DNA from: Phymatolithon calcareum | Lineage: Eukaryota; Rhodophyta; Florideophyceae; Hapalidiales | Reading direction: 5' to 3' | NCBI GenBank assembly: GCA_977006965.1 | Contig: OZ345373.1 | Coordinates: forward strand, 1-64,000 | DNA length: 64,000 bases | Shown: one piece after another, positions 39,633 through 49,487 of the stretch | How the letters are laid out: each line of letters opens with the position of its first letter | Numbering within the stretch: the stretch's first letter is position 1 | Notes under the pieces: generated by a model | Told to the model about the DNA's origin: nothing | Database searches by the model: none | The model's input: the letters and a program-made list of their open reading frames with translations, nothing else | Position numbers and translations under genes: made by a program

Positions 39633-40403
39633 TTGGTGCAAGACCTGAAAACGCGTCGAACGTTCGAAGCAAGGGCAACCGACTTCTCACCCAGCCTCAA
39701 TGCCGCCACCAGCGACCCCACAAACAACTCAATCACCAGTATCGACCCCAATCCCACAGCCCAAGCACATTCTACAACCCGAGAGCCATCAGAATCAAAT
39801 GCTTTAAAAAAAAGTACCCGCTCCTTGCGTCCCCGCAAAAAACTACAAAAACCCAAACGCTTCCGCTCAAACGCCCCAATTGAAACTGAAGAAGATCCCG
39901 CGGCATCAGCCGTCTCTGTTCTGCTCCCCAATCCCCTGCCGCCGCCAGCGAACCCGCGCACGCTAGGGCAAGCAAAACGAGGAGAACACACCCCATTCTC
40001 CAGATTCTGGTCAAGCGCCCACGACCGCTTTATAGACCGCATGACCGAAATCGGTGCCTGGCATTTTGTCGATCCACTACCCACGGACAACCCAGTTCCA
40101 CACATTTGGTCATACCGCTACAAAACGACGGTTGACGGAACTGTCCAAAGCGTCTCCGCGCGGTGCACAGCACGTGGTGACCTAATGCGGCCGGGTGTCC
40201 ACTTCGACCCGACGCGCACCGCTGCGCAATCCCCATCGCACACGGCACGCCGCTTGCTGTACGCAATGGCCGCGCTCCACGGGGAACACATCCGATCAGC
40301 CGACGTGCCCTCCGCCTACCCCAGAGCCCCCTCTGATCCTGGATACCGAGTCACAATGAGGCAGCCAAAGCGCTCTGATGGCACGCTAACCGAACCAGGA
40401 AAA
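39633..40403 (+). pseudogene. Copia integrase-RT linker and RT N-part
   Basis: The frame runs from the proline-rich linker into RT: IGAWHFVDPLPTD, RYKTTVDGTVQSVSARCTAR and SADVPSAYPRAP (motif A, Asp in DVPSAY). An extra A in the AAAAA run near 40400 (CAGGAAAAAGTGG) shifts the frame. RT continues from 40405 in the next frame. Confidence 0.85.
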
Positions 40404-40404
40404 A

Positions 40405-41550
40405 GTGGTCCTCCTCGCACGAGCCCAAATGGGGAGCCCCGACGGCGGCTATCTCTGGGAGCAGTACCGCAAAAAATGCCTACTTTCTTGGGGATGGAAA
40501 CAGCTCCGTACAGAGCCAGGCTGTTTCATCTACGAGGACAAACGTACTGGCGAATTTGCACGGCTGCTTGCAGACACGGACGATTTTCTAATGGTCTCTG
40601 CGTCCGCATCCCTCCTCGACCGTCTTATGCAGCGCCTTCGCGACAAATGGGACGTCCAAGAACAGAACCCTGTCGAACAGCACATGGGCGTGGCAATTGA
40701 GCGCACGCCTGACGGAGTAATCCTGTCAGTGCGCAAACACATCGAGCAGCTCCTAGACGATCTCGGCCTCCAAAACGCAAACCCAACACGCCTCTCGCAC
40801 GATCCAAAAGCAGACATCAGGCCCCGGCGCCCTCACGAACCGCGCCTGAGCGAAGACGAAAAGAAACATTATCAACACTGTGTTGGCTTAGTGCGATTCA
40901 TCGTCGATACCGTTCTGTACGAAGCCGCCTACGTTGCTTCACAACTCGCGCGCGCCACGCACGACCCATCTCAGCGCCAGATCGCCGCACTTAAGCGACT
41001 GGCGCGCTTCATGAGCTCCAACCGCGGAGCACACCTATACTACAAACATGGTGGACCTCACGGACTCATCGCATACTCAGACAGCGATTATGCGGCGTGT
41101 CCAACAACGCGAAGGTCCAGAACGGGAATCGCTATCATGTGTGCTAATGATCTCATCTACTGGAAGAGCGCCTTACAAAAATCCGTAACCCTGTCAACTG
41201 CCGAGGCTGAATATATGGCCGCCTCTGAGGCTGCACGAGTAATTTCTTGGCTACACCAACTAAGCGCAGAATGGCGCATGCCAATCACTCAACCCACACC
41301 TCTCTATATCGACAACATGGCGGCAATTACCATGTCAGTGGCAAATGGACCAACCACCCGATCAAAGCACCTCGACACACGCGCTCATTTCATCCGAGAG
41401 AAGGTGTGCGCCAATGTCATTACTCCCACACACGTTCCAAGCGCAGAACAAGTCGCCGACATGTTTACGAAACCACTACCGCAGATCAAATTTCTTCGGA
41501 ATCTCGAGCTGATACGAAACCGGGCGCGAAGCGCTGCGCAGGGCTGTTAG
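40405..41550 (+). CDS. Copia RT C-part and RNase H
   Basis: The 381-codon frame starts at the RT motif B region (ARAQMGSPDGGYLWEQYR). It has the motif C equivalent LADTDDFLMV, in which the usual YVDD is replaced by DTDD. Then come the connection (MGVAIERTPDG, VGLVRFIVDT) and RNase H: AYSDSDYAACPTTRRSRTG, STAEAEYMAASEA, YIDNMAAI and HLDTRAHFIRE. All RNase H acidic residues are present. The frame is open to 41550, five bases into the 3' LTR. It cannot be expressed from the upstream frame without a shift. Confidence 0.9.
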   Translation: MVLLARAQMGSPDGGYLWEQYRKKCLLSWGWKQLRTEPGCFIYEDKRTGEFARLLADTDDFLMVSASASLLDRLMQRLRDKWDVQEQNPVEQHMGVAIERTPDGVILSVRKHIEQLLDDLGLQNANPTRLSHDPKADIRPRRPHEPRLSEDEKKHYQHCVGLVRFIVDTVLYEAAYVASQLARATHDPSQRQIAALKRLARFMSSNRGAHLYYKHGGPHGLIAYSDSDYAACPTTRRSRTGIAIMCANDLIYWKSALQKSVTLSTAEAEYMAASEAARVISWLHQLSAEWRMPITQPTPLYIDNMAAITMSVANGPTTRSKHLDTRAHFIREKVCANVITPTHVPSAEQVADMFTKPLPQIKFLRNLELIRNRARSAAQGC

Positions 41551-41784
41551 CTTCGCACTTTCTCCAGCGCATCGCCCCCGCATCCGCCACAACAGCTCGA
41601 CCTTCCAGCTTCGCACTCGAGAGTTGTGTCTCGCGCCATTGAGACAAGCAGGCGCGAGACGCACAACCATCACAACTCACACACATCGTCTGGCACCCAT
41701 GTGCCAGACAACACACCGACTAGGTTAAAAGATAAACAACTCGCTCGAGTAAAGAAAGAGGAGACAATCCCATTGAAGCCAACA
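41545..41784 (+). repeat. Copia 3' LTR (240 bp)
   Basis: The LTR begins TGTTAGCTTCGCACTTTC and ends CCAACA before the GAGTC target copy. It is 58 bp longer than the 5' LTR and probably represents the ancestral length. The RNase H frame ends just inside it. The purine-rich tract before it is weak (GCGCAGGGC). Confidence 0.93.
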
Positions 41785-42304
41785 GAGTCACTGCGGCGTC
41801 GCGAAGAATGAGGCTGCTGATGAACTTGCGCGGCGGAGACTTTCGGAATCGAGTCTGGCACTGCACCAAGTGATACCACTCACATTGGAAGCGGCACGAT
41901 CCATCATCAAGCCGCCCTGTAGAAACAAAGCAGTGACCCTTCCTACGCTTCCGAAAGATCTGCACATCTCACAGAGACGTGGAGAGGTGGTACTGCACCA
42001 ACTCATAGTGAACTGCAGCCCTATTGTGGCAAGCTTTCACAATGGACACAGCGAGGATGAACCGCTTCTCTACAACCCTGTATGCAAGATGTGCCCTTAT
42101 GGCGTCCAGGAGACAGTGGAGAACCTCATCCTACACTGTTCTGGGAGGACTGCCTCTCGACGACAATTCATCGGAGGAGTGCGAGACAAAACGGTAGAAA
42201 ATCTGTGCAGGGAGAGACTCATAGAGATACTCCAATATTTGAACAATGAGAACTTACTCTAGGGTTAGTTTTAGCGTTAATTAACGCATTCTGCATTAAA
42301 GAAA
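41785..42304 (+). pseudogene. Family D non-LTR element, third copy, 3' part
   Basis: The frame continues from the Copia insertion with HCGVAKNEAADELARRR, the end of RNase H (His and the final acidic pair). The zinc-knuckle tail follows: YNPVCKMCPYGVQETVENLI, then HCSGRTASRRQFI, a C-x2-C...H-x-C pattern typical of the C-terminus of RNase-H-bearing LINEs. It stops at 42260, and the 3' end is an A-rich AAAGAAAGAAAG tail at 42290-42305. Confidence 0.85.
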
Positions 42305-43590
42305 GAAAGAAAGGAACTCAAAAGCCGTGCTCGACCTAAAGTCAGCATACGACCGAGTCCAAAGAGAGGAGCTTATGCGAGAAATCGATCTCAGGCTATC
42401 AGCATCTAGCATCACTTGCCCCCTTCTCGTTGCAGAAAACCACATTCACTGTTATGAACGACGCAGGAAGAACTCAGGGGACAAGCGAGCGAGGAGTCCC
42501 CCAAGGCTCCTCCATTAGCCCCACATTGTTCAACATACTCATGGATACTCTGGCAGAGAGAGTCATGGCCAGTAGCCTCAATGATTCTGACCGGATCCTT
42601 CGTCTGAACATGTTTGCCGATGACGTCATAATAATGGCAAGGAAAGAAGAAGAACTAAAAAGTTGCTCCAAGAATGCTCTGAATGGGCACGGGTCTATCG
42701 GATGACGTGGTCGACCCGAAAATATTCAGTCATACTCCCACGCCGAAAGACCGGAAGACCCATCATACTGGCAGACGAGGAGCTTGAAATACGACGCACT
42801 GCAGACTATCTCGGGACAACAATTGACGCTAATGGAATTCTTGAAGACAAGCTGCTTGAGCGATTCAAAAGCGCAAGCGCCAAAGTACGGCTCATGAGCA
42901 TCCTAGGCATGACAAGAAGAGGATACAGCACCGAGAAGAGCATAAGGCTTTTCAAAGCGTTCATCAGGCCGGTTTATGAGTACGCTGCGCATATAACGCC
43001 GCACGCAATCGGAGTATCGAAAGCAGCAGTAGAAATTCAAAAGAAAATTGCAACGATACTGTTCGGAGAGTGGGCAGTGCGGCGCTGGAGAAGGTTAATG
43101 AAAATATGCCAAATTGAACCATGGGAGTTTCGCCGACAGCACCTGCTCCGCAAGCTAAGACGAAGATTAAGCAAGATTGTGGAGGGACCGAAGACATAGG
43201 GGCAGAGCTAGAGCTCGAAACTCTCGACTGTATAAGGGAATCAAACACGGCAGCTGATATTCAAGATAGATCTGGTCTACGGAATGTATGGGCACAGCAA
43301 GAAGAGCGCCGCGTCAGGAAAATCACGTTCTCCAAAAACTATATACCGCACCAAGCAGTGAGTATGAAAGAAAGCAGACAGAGAATTCTTTGTGCAAGGT
43401 GGTTTGTAGGCCATTTTCCGAGAAACCCACCGAAGTTAATTGAAGAAATGGGCAGTCAAGGATCATGGGCAGTTGGAACACTCAACAGAATCCTGAAGAA
43501 GCCTTCGTGGACACCGACAGAAGAGAAAGACGTGGCCAGAGTCATTGACGTTATTCTAAGTAATTCTTATTAAGTAAGATGAATTTTCAA
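42305..43590 (+). mobile_element. Family B non-LTR element, 5'-truncated
   Basis: The element abuts the tail of the D copy and starts inside RT motif A. It keeps the palm, thumb and C-terminus but is broken by shifts at about 42420, 42690 and 43190. The stop is at 43571-43573. The exact 3' end and a target duplication could not be identified. Its protein is only distantly similar to families A and C. Confidence 0.75.
42327..43573 (+). pseudogene. Family B reverse transcriptase fragment
   Basis: Four frames together read MLDLKSAYDRVQREEL (motif A), SERGVPQGSSISPTLFNILM (motif B), NMFADDVIIMARKEEEL (motif C) and MTWSTRKYSVILPRR (thumb). Then come ADYLGTTIDANG and YEYAAHITPHA. A C-terminal segment (CARWFVGHFPRNPPKL) parallels KWAFGRFPP in family A. 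The catalytic residues are present, but three frameshifts and the 5' truncation make it a pseudogene. Confidence 0.85.
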
Positions 43591-44046
43591 AGCTAGTGGA
43601 ATATGGTATTGGGCAGTATGCACAACAGGTGGTGTGAAGCAAGTGTGAAACAGTTGACTCCCTTGAGTCATTTATTGCAGGGTGCAGAAATGTGGCTCCT
43701 TAATAGGAGACTAGAAAGAAAGATACTACGGAATGCGCAAGAGTAACTTGCAGGTGACATGAGTCTCTGGGTGCCAAGTGGAATGTTACCCGGAATGGGT
43801 ACATGAGCTGGCGTAATGCCAAGAGAAATGGTACCCAGGATACGGAATTGAGTCTCTGCTTCCGCATTACTGTAACAGCTCTGTATAGCAGCTGAATTGT
43901 GAAGCAGGTGATTCCGTAGCAAGAAAAAGAATGTCAGCACAAGAAGAACGGATAGAAGGAAACAATAGATGCAATGGGAAGATTGGATGTAGCTGAGGGC
44001 ATGATCTTGAATAGCCACGTGGCATAGCATATGGCTAAAAAGGTTC
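43591..44046. other. No gene established; possible minus-strand frame
   Basis: A 141-codon minus-strand frame (43668-44093) includes a hydrophobic stretch (LLSVLLVLTFFFLL) but resembles no family, and its codon texture is unremarkable. I treat the stretch as non-coding. Confidence 0.3.
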
Positions 44047-44153
44047 CGACTTTCCTCTAGTTGGGACACATGGTGCCTTCTCAATAAATCCATTTAATTA
44101 CGACTTTCCTCCAGCTGGGACACATGGTACCTTCTAAATAATCCATTTAATTG
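44047..44153. repeat. Tandem duplication of a ~54-bp unit
   Basis: CGACTTTCCTCTAGTTGGG at 44047 and CGACTTTCCTCCAGCTGGG at 44101 start two near-identical units that end with CCATTTAATT and a GCGAC or TACGAC junction. A few substitutions and one base of length difference separate them. Confidence 0.8.
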
Positions 44154-44154
44154 C

Positions 44155-44241
44155 GACGAAAGTAGGAACCCAAATTTTCAATGAACGAGCTGTAGCCGTT
44201 TCAGAACACAAAATTACGAGGGAATTGATGTATTCACTAAA
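44155..44241. repeat. Copy of the 49105-49190 repeat
   Basis: GAAAGTAGGAA, then CAAATTTTCAATGAACGAGC and TGATGTATTCACTAAATTACTGA recur at 49097-49192 with few changes. The homology stops at the left terminal repeat of the element at 44242, which suggests that element landed in this repeat. Confidence 0.75.
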
Positions 44242-44489
44242 TTACTGAGGCTCGTTTTATACGACAGAAAATTATCGTGTGTGTGTTCGTGATTGCTTCC
44301 ATTTTTCTTATCACATCAGCACAAATTGCGCGGCTTCCATACCACAGCGCGTCGCGTGTTTGTCCATCATTACAGTATTGCGTCTTCGATAAAAATTGAG
44401 CTCAACTCCTCGAGTATTACTTCTTTCTCAACGGCTTTCTTGTTCCTTCTATAGTGTTCAGGTGACCGTTCAGTAAGCGCTCGAGTGCG

Positions 44490-44898
44490 ATGCCGCTATC
44501 TACCGGACGCAGCAGCCGCCGTGCACTATGCGAACTACTGCTCTCCCCAATGACGTACCACCAGCCGCAGGATGCGCAGCACGCACCATCCGCTCCTCGA
44601 GGACTTATTACACGCCAACGTCGAGCACATGCACAATATGCATCCCACGGCCTCGACTCTTTCCAGCGCTCACTATCGTCGAAACCGGGGCAGCCAACAT
44701 TGACGAAGGCGCTCGTACATGACGTGAGCTCGGAGGAAGCTTGAGGCACAGCTGTTGGAGGAGATGCATATGCTGATCAAGCAGCGCGCGGAAGTAATGG
44801 AGTTGGATGGCGGAGATGCGACTAACGCAATGTACCGCGAGCTGTTGGATATGAGGATCAGTAAACTGCGTCGAAAGCTGTCTGCGCTCAATAATTGA
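44490..44898 (+). pseudogene. Possible Myb/SANT-like accessory protein relic
   Basis: An 84-codon frame from 44490 is followed, in another frame from about 44733, by a well-formed helical C-terminus: RRKLEAQLLEEMHMLIKQRA and then YRELLDMRISKLRRKLSAL, ending at TGA 44897. Such charged helical C-termini occur in the DNA-binding partner of Harbinger transposases, but the similarity is only of type. Frameshifts break it. Confidence 0.35.
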
Positions 44899-44961
44899 GT
44901 AGGGCGGTGCCTTTTGCCTTTATTTTGTCGAACGTGTGGTACTAGGACGTGGCTGGACGCG

Positions 44962-45213
44962 TTATGCAGGGCGAGAAAGTCGGAACGCGCGCTGAAATTC
45001 TTCGTCTAAAAGGTATTGAATGGTTACACGAAAGTTAATGCGCTTACGATTGATAGATCGCCGGCGTGAGCGGAGAAGGTGCGATGCATAGGAGCGAGAT
45101 AGTTCTTCCTCCGTGAGGAGTAGTATAGTAGCAGTGGCGAGGGTCGCTAAGAGAAGCGCCTTCGTTTTCAAGTTCATTGTGCGATCTCGATTACGAGGGA
45201 TGCGGCAGAACAA
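44962..45213 (-). pseudogene. Harbinger-like transposase N-terminal fragment
   Basis: The minus-strand frame (ATG within, MNLKTKALLLATLATA) continues to INRKRINFRVTIQYLLDEEF and QRAFRLSRPA. The end matches the FxRxFRLSR signature that precedes the catalytic domain in Harbinger transposases. The DDE domain is absent. It is divergent to the 44490-44898 frame, as expected of Harbinger gene order. Confidence 0.45.
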
Positions 45214-45451
45214 AGGGGTTTTGGGTGCTCGATATGCGCGCGAAAAGCAGGTGTACTGTAATCAAGGTATGATATTTCAAGAAACCAATGAACATAACCT
45301 CTTTCCCCTTCCCTAAGAGGTGGTGTGTTCATGTTGATATGATAAGCGAGTCCTTGACGGCAAGCGAGACAATTATTGCCAAGTGTTCTTGTGGATGCAA
45401 ATCGCAACATGCACACTCGAAAATTGTGTCGTATAAAACGAGCCTCAGTAA

Positions 45452-46045
45452 GAGCGGTAACGACACATGGAAGAATCATAATTATACTACAATGCCACTA
45501 GTTTCGATTCTTCGAGTACTATTCGAGCTGTAAAGCTTTTCTGATTATCATCACACTTGCGTCTCTCGCGTGTCGTTTACTCACTCTTGCGTATCTCTCT
45601 TATATTTCCACGCGCATCCGCCACGATCTGGAGCAGGGTTTTTTCGCAGCTGGTAAAAATGCATACACAACGACACCGCGAACCAAACACAAAGACATCA
45701 TCAGTACTCGTGGGCACTCTATCGCCAATAAAAGACAAATGCTCCGACGCTCATATACTGCGCATGGTGCTGACGTCTTCCCTTTACGGCACACCTAAGT
45801 GCGCGAATAGATCCGCGTTCGATACAGTGTTTCTCTTTCTGACGGCGAATTATACGGAGAAAGAAGCTAATGCAACAGCGCATGTTGCGCATAAATTGGT
45901 AAAGGGCAGTGTATTGATAGTCTTCACACTTGTCTCGAGGGTATCCCCAGTAGATTCCTTGATGTTTAATGAACATTGAGTTAGTCCTCTGCGCAACATG
46001 GATGCAAGACTATTGCCCTTGTGATATGTTGAGCCCCACTTGTTT
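45452..46045. other. No firm gene; hypothetical frame at 45557-45979
   Basis: A 140-codon plus-strand frame is open here (HRVFSQLVKMHTQRH-like texture, no domain). An antisense frame of similar quality also exists, so neither is supported. No repeats other than short simple sequence are seen. Confidence 0.25.
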
Positions 46046-46221
46046 TTTCGCTTGCAATTATCACATGTTGGACGCGATGCCTGGGCGCACATTGACAGCT
46101 GGCGCGCACCAACAGAAAGAGTAAAGTAGTAAGAAAGAGTAAGAGCACTGTGACAATACATGCTAGTTTAATATTTATGTTGGGGTACTAGGCACAAAAG
46201 CATGCGTGTCATGAGACGCAT

Positions 46222-46888
46222 TAAGGAGATGTGTACCGTAAGCCGGGATAACAAATTTAAGTAGAACGTAACAGTACCGGGCCCGAGTGGGTACAATACT
46301 GTAGGACCCGAGAGCGGAGCCAGAGAAAACACGCCGTTTTGAGAAAAACAAGTTTGTCGCCAATGGAAGCTCCCATACAAAGCACAAAACTGACTCTTTC
46401 ACTGGACCACACCGAACGGAATCGATGATAAAGCGGTCCACGCCCAGACTGTTAAGGTTTTTTGTTCAAGGCTTCAAAATATTACAAAAAACTATTTTGT
46501 TCTGTTCTTACCTCTACACAAAAATGAAGTGAGAAAAAACTTTTTTTCCTCTTCCCCGATTCAAATTCTTCAGAGAATCTAGCTTATATTTTTCTCCTCT
46601 CCGAGGGATAATGAAGTGATTTACAACTTATAAAATCCTTATCACATCAAAATAAACAATCGATTTTAAGTTTCCAACTTATTTTTCCCGCATCAGGTTT
46701 TATAAGTTGAAGGTTGACCGGGTTGGGAAGATCATCCAGCCAATAGAACTTATTTTGAATGAAAGTGATATGAGCGCTGAAAATGCTCAACTTCAGATGA
46801 ACTATTAAATATCTATCGGTCCAAGTTCACATTTTCTTATGTCACTAACGTGAAAGCAGTTCGTGTTTTTTCGGGTCTACAAAAATAA
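46222..46888. mobile_element. 667-bp insertion of unknown type, copy 2 only
   Basis: Copy 1 reads GACGCATGCCTAAATATGG across the site, whereas here 667 bp separate GACGCAT from GCCTAGATATGG. The inserted DNA is AT-rich with no coding signal. A 14-bp inverted pair (CAACTTATAAAATC at 46624 and GGTTTTATAAGTTG at 46696) lies inside. Terminal repeats and target duplication are not evident, so the class is unknown. Confidence 0.6.
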
Positions 46889-47324
46889 GCCTAGATATGG
46901 GGGCGCACGTCTTTCGCATAGCACTTTTATTCATAGGAATGGCGTTAGGAGCTTTTAAATAAATCCTAACATATCGCCCTATTTCTCATGAGCTCATGAG
47001 AAATATGCGCTCCCCCATGACTTTCGTTGTGCATTCTTGTGTTGCAGATGGCACGGGAGGTCGAGTCACATATTGGCGCAGGTATCGAGAAATGCAGAGA
47101 TAAACGAAATTGAGTATGATCAGGGACAGATTTACAATTTCATTGATGTGTATCCCTGTGTGCATGTTTTCAAGCCAATTACACCTGGTGTACATACATA
47201 TCAATGCAAATTTGAGATTTGTATTCAATTATGTTGCACTCTGTGCCACAACAAGTGAGGCTGGAAGCGCACCGACGTCCTAAGTTCTCTCCACTCTTTT
47301 ATACAGTTGACCTCATTGATGTCA

Positions 47325-47685
47325 TCAACAACTTTAGCCCAATATCTCTCTGAATGTAGTGCCACTGTGTGTCTTCCACTTCATCTTCACGTTCCCTAAA
47401 CACAAAGTGGGTTTAGTCTATTTCACACAAACCAGAGATACTGTTTCGAGTAGAAAAAATGTGATGGATACTAGTGAAGTGTTCTATTTCCACTTGGTGC
47501 AAGGACAGCTTTCAGCGCATGGATTGTCAGTGCTCTCGATAGCTTGGCAAATGGATCAGTATCATTGCCTTGTGTCAAATAGCCTCAAATCCCACTCAGT
47601 TACTAGGGTAGGTGAAGAAGAAGTGGAAGACGCATAGTGACTCTATACTAAGTAAGATTTTGTTTGCAAGCTATTGGATTAACAC
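47325..47685. mobile_element. Foldback/MITE-like element, copy 2
   Basis: This is the more diverged counterpart of 33958-34316. CACTGTGTGTCTTCCACTTC at the left pairs with GAAGTGGAAGACGCATAGTG at the right. The internal frame (47359-47637) has accumulated substitutions. It lies about 190 bp upstream of the second cysteine-rich gene. Confidence 0.7.
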
Positions 47686-47876
47686 AGTGCTGACTAGTCC
47701 AGCGAATCATAGTCTCCATGCATCTTCATCATCACTTATTCAATAACAGGCATTTTAATTAATCAGTGAGAGCACAGTGAGCTGAGCCTCGAAAAACAAG
47801 CGGCTTGGCTTTTTCTTTCTGTTTTGGACGGAGTAAATTTAGCATGCGGGTTTCTTCTCCGTCGCACAGATTTCCC

Positions 47877-47883
47877 TATAAGA
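47877..47883 (+). promoter_or_regulatory. TATA box of the cysteine-rich gene, copy 2
   Basis: TATAAGA lies 104 bp before the ATG at 47981, at the same spacing as in copy 1. Confidence 0.65.
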
Positions 47884-47980
47884 GCCTCTGTTTTTCATCG
47901 GTCTAAGGCCAGTGATCCATCAGACATTCATACAGAACAATCCTTCTAAGTTCCAAATCACACCAAATCTCGTTATTACT

Positions 47981-48358
47981 ATGTCATCTACCGCCTTTAT
48001 TATCAAGCTCATTGCCGCTGCTGCCATGTTGGCCAGTCTCACATTCGCCGCAACTGTCGATCCGAGTGATGGTTCGTCAACCTTGGCCGATGTGTATACT
48101 ACCGTTCGTGCCAATAAGCCCACTACCGACCGCGAGAAGTACTTTTGCAAGTGGGCTAAGAGATTCGACTGTCTCGTTGTGCGCAAGCTGAGCGGTCACG
48201 CTCTTGGAAAGTGCATAATTGATGCGCTAGTCTTTAATCCGGATAGCTGTGGCTTTGACAAGTTCGGAGGCTACAACCCCTGCGTTAGAGCCTGCAAAGG
48301 GCACGTCAACGGATGTGTAGCCGACTGCGTGTTTAACCTTCCGGGCTCTTGGAAATAA
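47981..48358 (+). CDS. Small secreted cysteine-rich protein, copy 2
   Basis: This 125-residue protein is the paralogue of the one at 34596. The signal peptide is the same except for a Val-to-Ala change (AAAAMLASLTFAATVDP). All eight cysteines are kept. Differences cluster around the fourth cysteine (LVFNPDSCGF against LFFDKDSCGF) and at the C-terminus (SWK against SWAK). Both copies keep their TATA box, start and reading frame despite indels in the surrounding DNA. The function is unknown; secretion is well supported. Confidence 0.85.
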   Translation: MSSTAFIIKLIAAAAMLASLTFAATVDPSDGSSTLADVYTTVRANKPTTDREKYFCKWAKRFDCLVVRKLSGHALGKCIIDALVFNPDSCGFDKFGGYNPCVRACKGHVNGCVADCVFNLPGSWK

Positions 48359-49100
48359 TTTCATTTTTTTTTATCCGGCAGAGCTGTCACTGGGACCCCG
48401 TTCCAAGAAACGATAGCTTCCTTGTATTTGTTATGGAACTGCTGTGGGGTTAGTCATGCGCTTTCATAAACTTACGCTTCGGCGACATCATTACCTGGTG
48501 GTATTTTTAATCTTAATTGCGATCTGCATTTTGTAATAATCTACTGCGTAAGTAAACCTACTGATCACGCCTCAGGCGAATAATTCGGATATCATGTGTA
48601 CCGAAGCCCTTATCTGCAAATGTTTTTATGCACAGCATATCCAAACTGAATGTAAGCAACTAGAAAAGACGGATACGATCTTCTGCGCACCAGCATCGCT
48701 TTTCGATATCGCCAAAGTGTGGAGCCGCCAATGTCTTTCGGTAACGGCCTCCTCGAAAGTCCGTTAGTTTAGTTCGTCACCTAGAGAGACATATTTCAAA
48801 TCCTCTTACGTTTGGAAGTAATGGATCGCATTTGTAAACAGATCTGGATGACCAGTCTCAATTCGTCAGGCATCCCCGCTTGTATGCCAGTCTGCTTAAG
48901 TTGTCACTGACCTCTTACTCTGCACGTCTTGTACCAATTCTTTTCAATGTAGAGCGGCATTAAGTGCCGCAACGCGCGTCAATGATATAATATGAACGGT
49001 CAACCGCTTGCGTATTGAAAGTAGGAAAACAGCTACTTGGAGTAAGAAAGACTGAAACATCTCCAGCAATTCTCCGGTATCAAAAAATTACGTGGCAGGG
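48359..49100. other. 3' flank of copy 2
   Basis: The flank is shared with 34977-36050, without the 277-bp retroposed fragment. No gene is seen. Confidence 0.5.
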
Positions 49101-49487
49101 GAAAGTAGGAAAGCAAATTTTCAATGAATGAGCTGTAGTCGTTTCGCAACACAAAATTATGAGGGAATTGATGTATTCACAAAATTACTGAATTTAATGT
49201 ACTCGTGTATACACCTACCACGGCGTATTCGAGAAAGAAACCCAATAAACACAGGACGCCAAGCACTTCACAATGCCTTTGTGGCTCCAACGCCTTCATG
49301 CGGTTTGTGCGTTTTCTTCAGCCGAGCGCGTCCAAGCTTCTGGCAAAAAATCTCGCTTACGTGCAAAAGCTGTGTCCATTCCTAATCTTGATGTTTGGCC
49401 ATAATTTTTGACCGCAGAATGGACGAGCCATCATTTGTCCCCTGCACATTCACCGCGGCAAATACAAGCGTATATTTTGGACAGTAA

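Larger units (their letters stand above)
36652..41784 (+). mobile_element. Ty1/copia retrotransposon with 5-bp target duplication GAGTC
   Basis: TG...CA LTRs (36652-36833 and 41545-41784) are flanked by GAGTC at 36647-36651 and 41785-41789. Internal order is gag, protease, integrase, RT, RNase H, which defines Ty1/copia. The primer binding site directly follows the 5' LTR. The element inserted into the RNase H region of a family D LINE between the codons of WIPS and HCG. It carries a hAT-like MITE in the protease, one TGA codon in integrase and two 1-nt insertions, so it is inactive but recent. Confidence 0.96.
44242..45451. mobile_element. Harbinger-like transposon relic with 25-bp perfect inverted ends
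   Basis: TTACTGAGGCTCGTTTTATA (first 20 of 25 bp, 44242-44266) is repeated exactly in inverse at 45427-45451, and weaker pairing continues for about 15 bp. Inside lie two divergent coding relics, as in PIF/Harbinger elements, which carry a transposase and a Myb-like protein. The flanking bases are TTA and TAA, in the range of the TWA target of that superfamily, but identical duplications are not seen. The length of 1.2 kb implies a large internal deletion. Confidence 0.55.
46046..49105. repeat. Direct segmental duplication, copy 2
   Basis: This stretch is collinear with 30178-30297 joined to 33470-36055. It holds the pre-insertion versions of two sites that are occupied in copy 1 (around 46146 and 48960) and has its own 667-bp insertion at 46222-46888. 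Confidence 0.9.
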
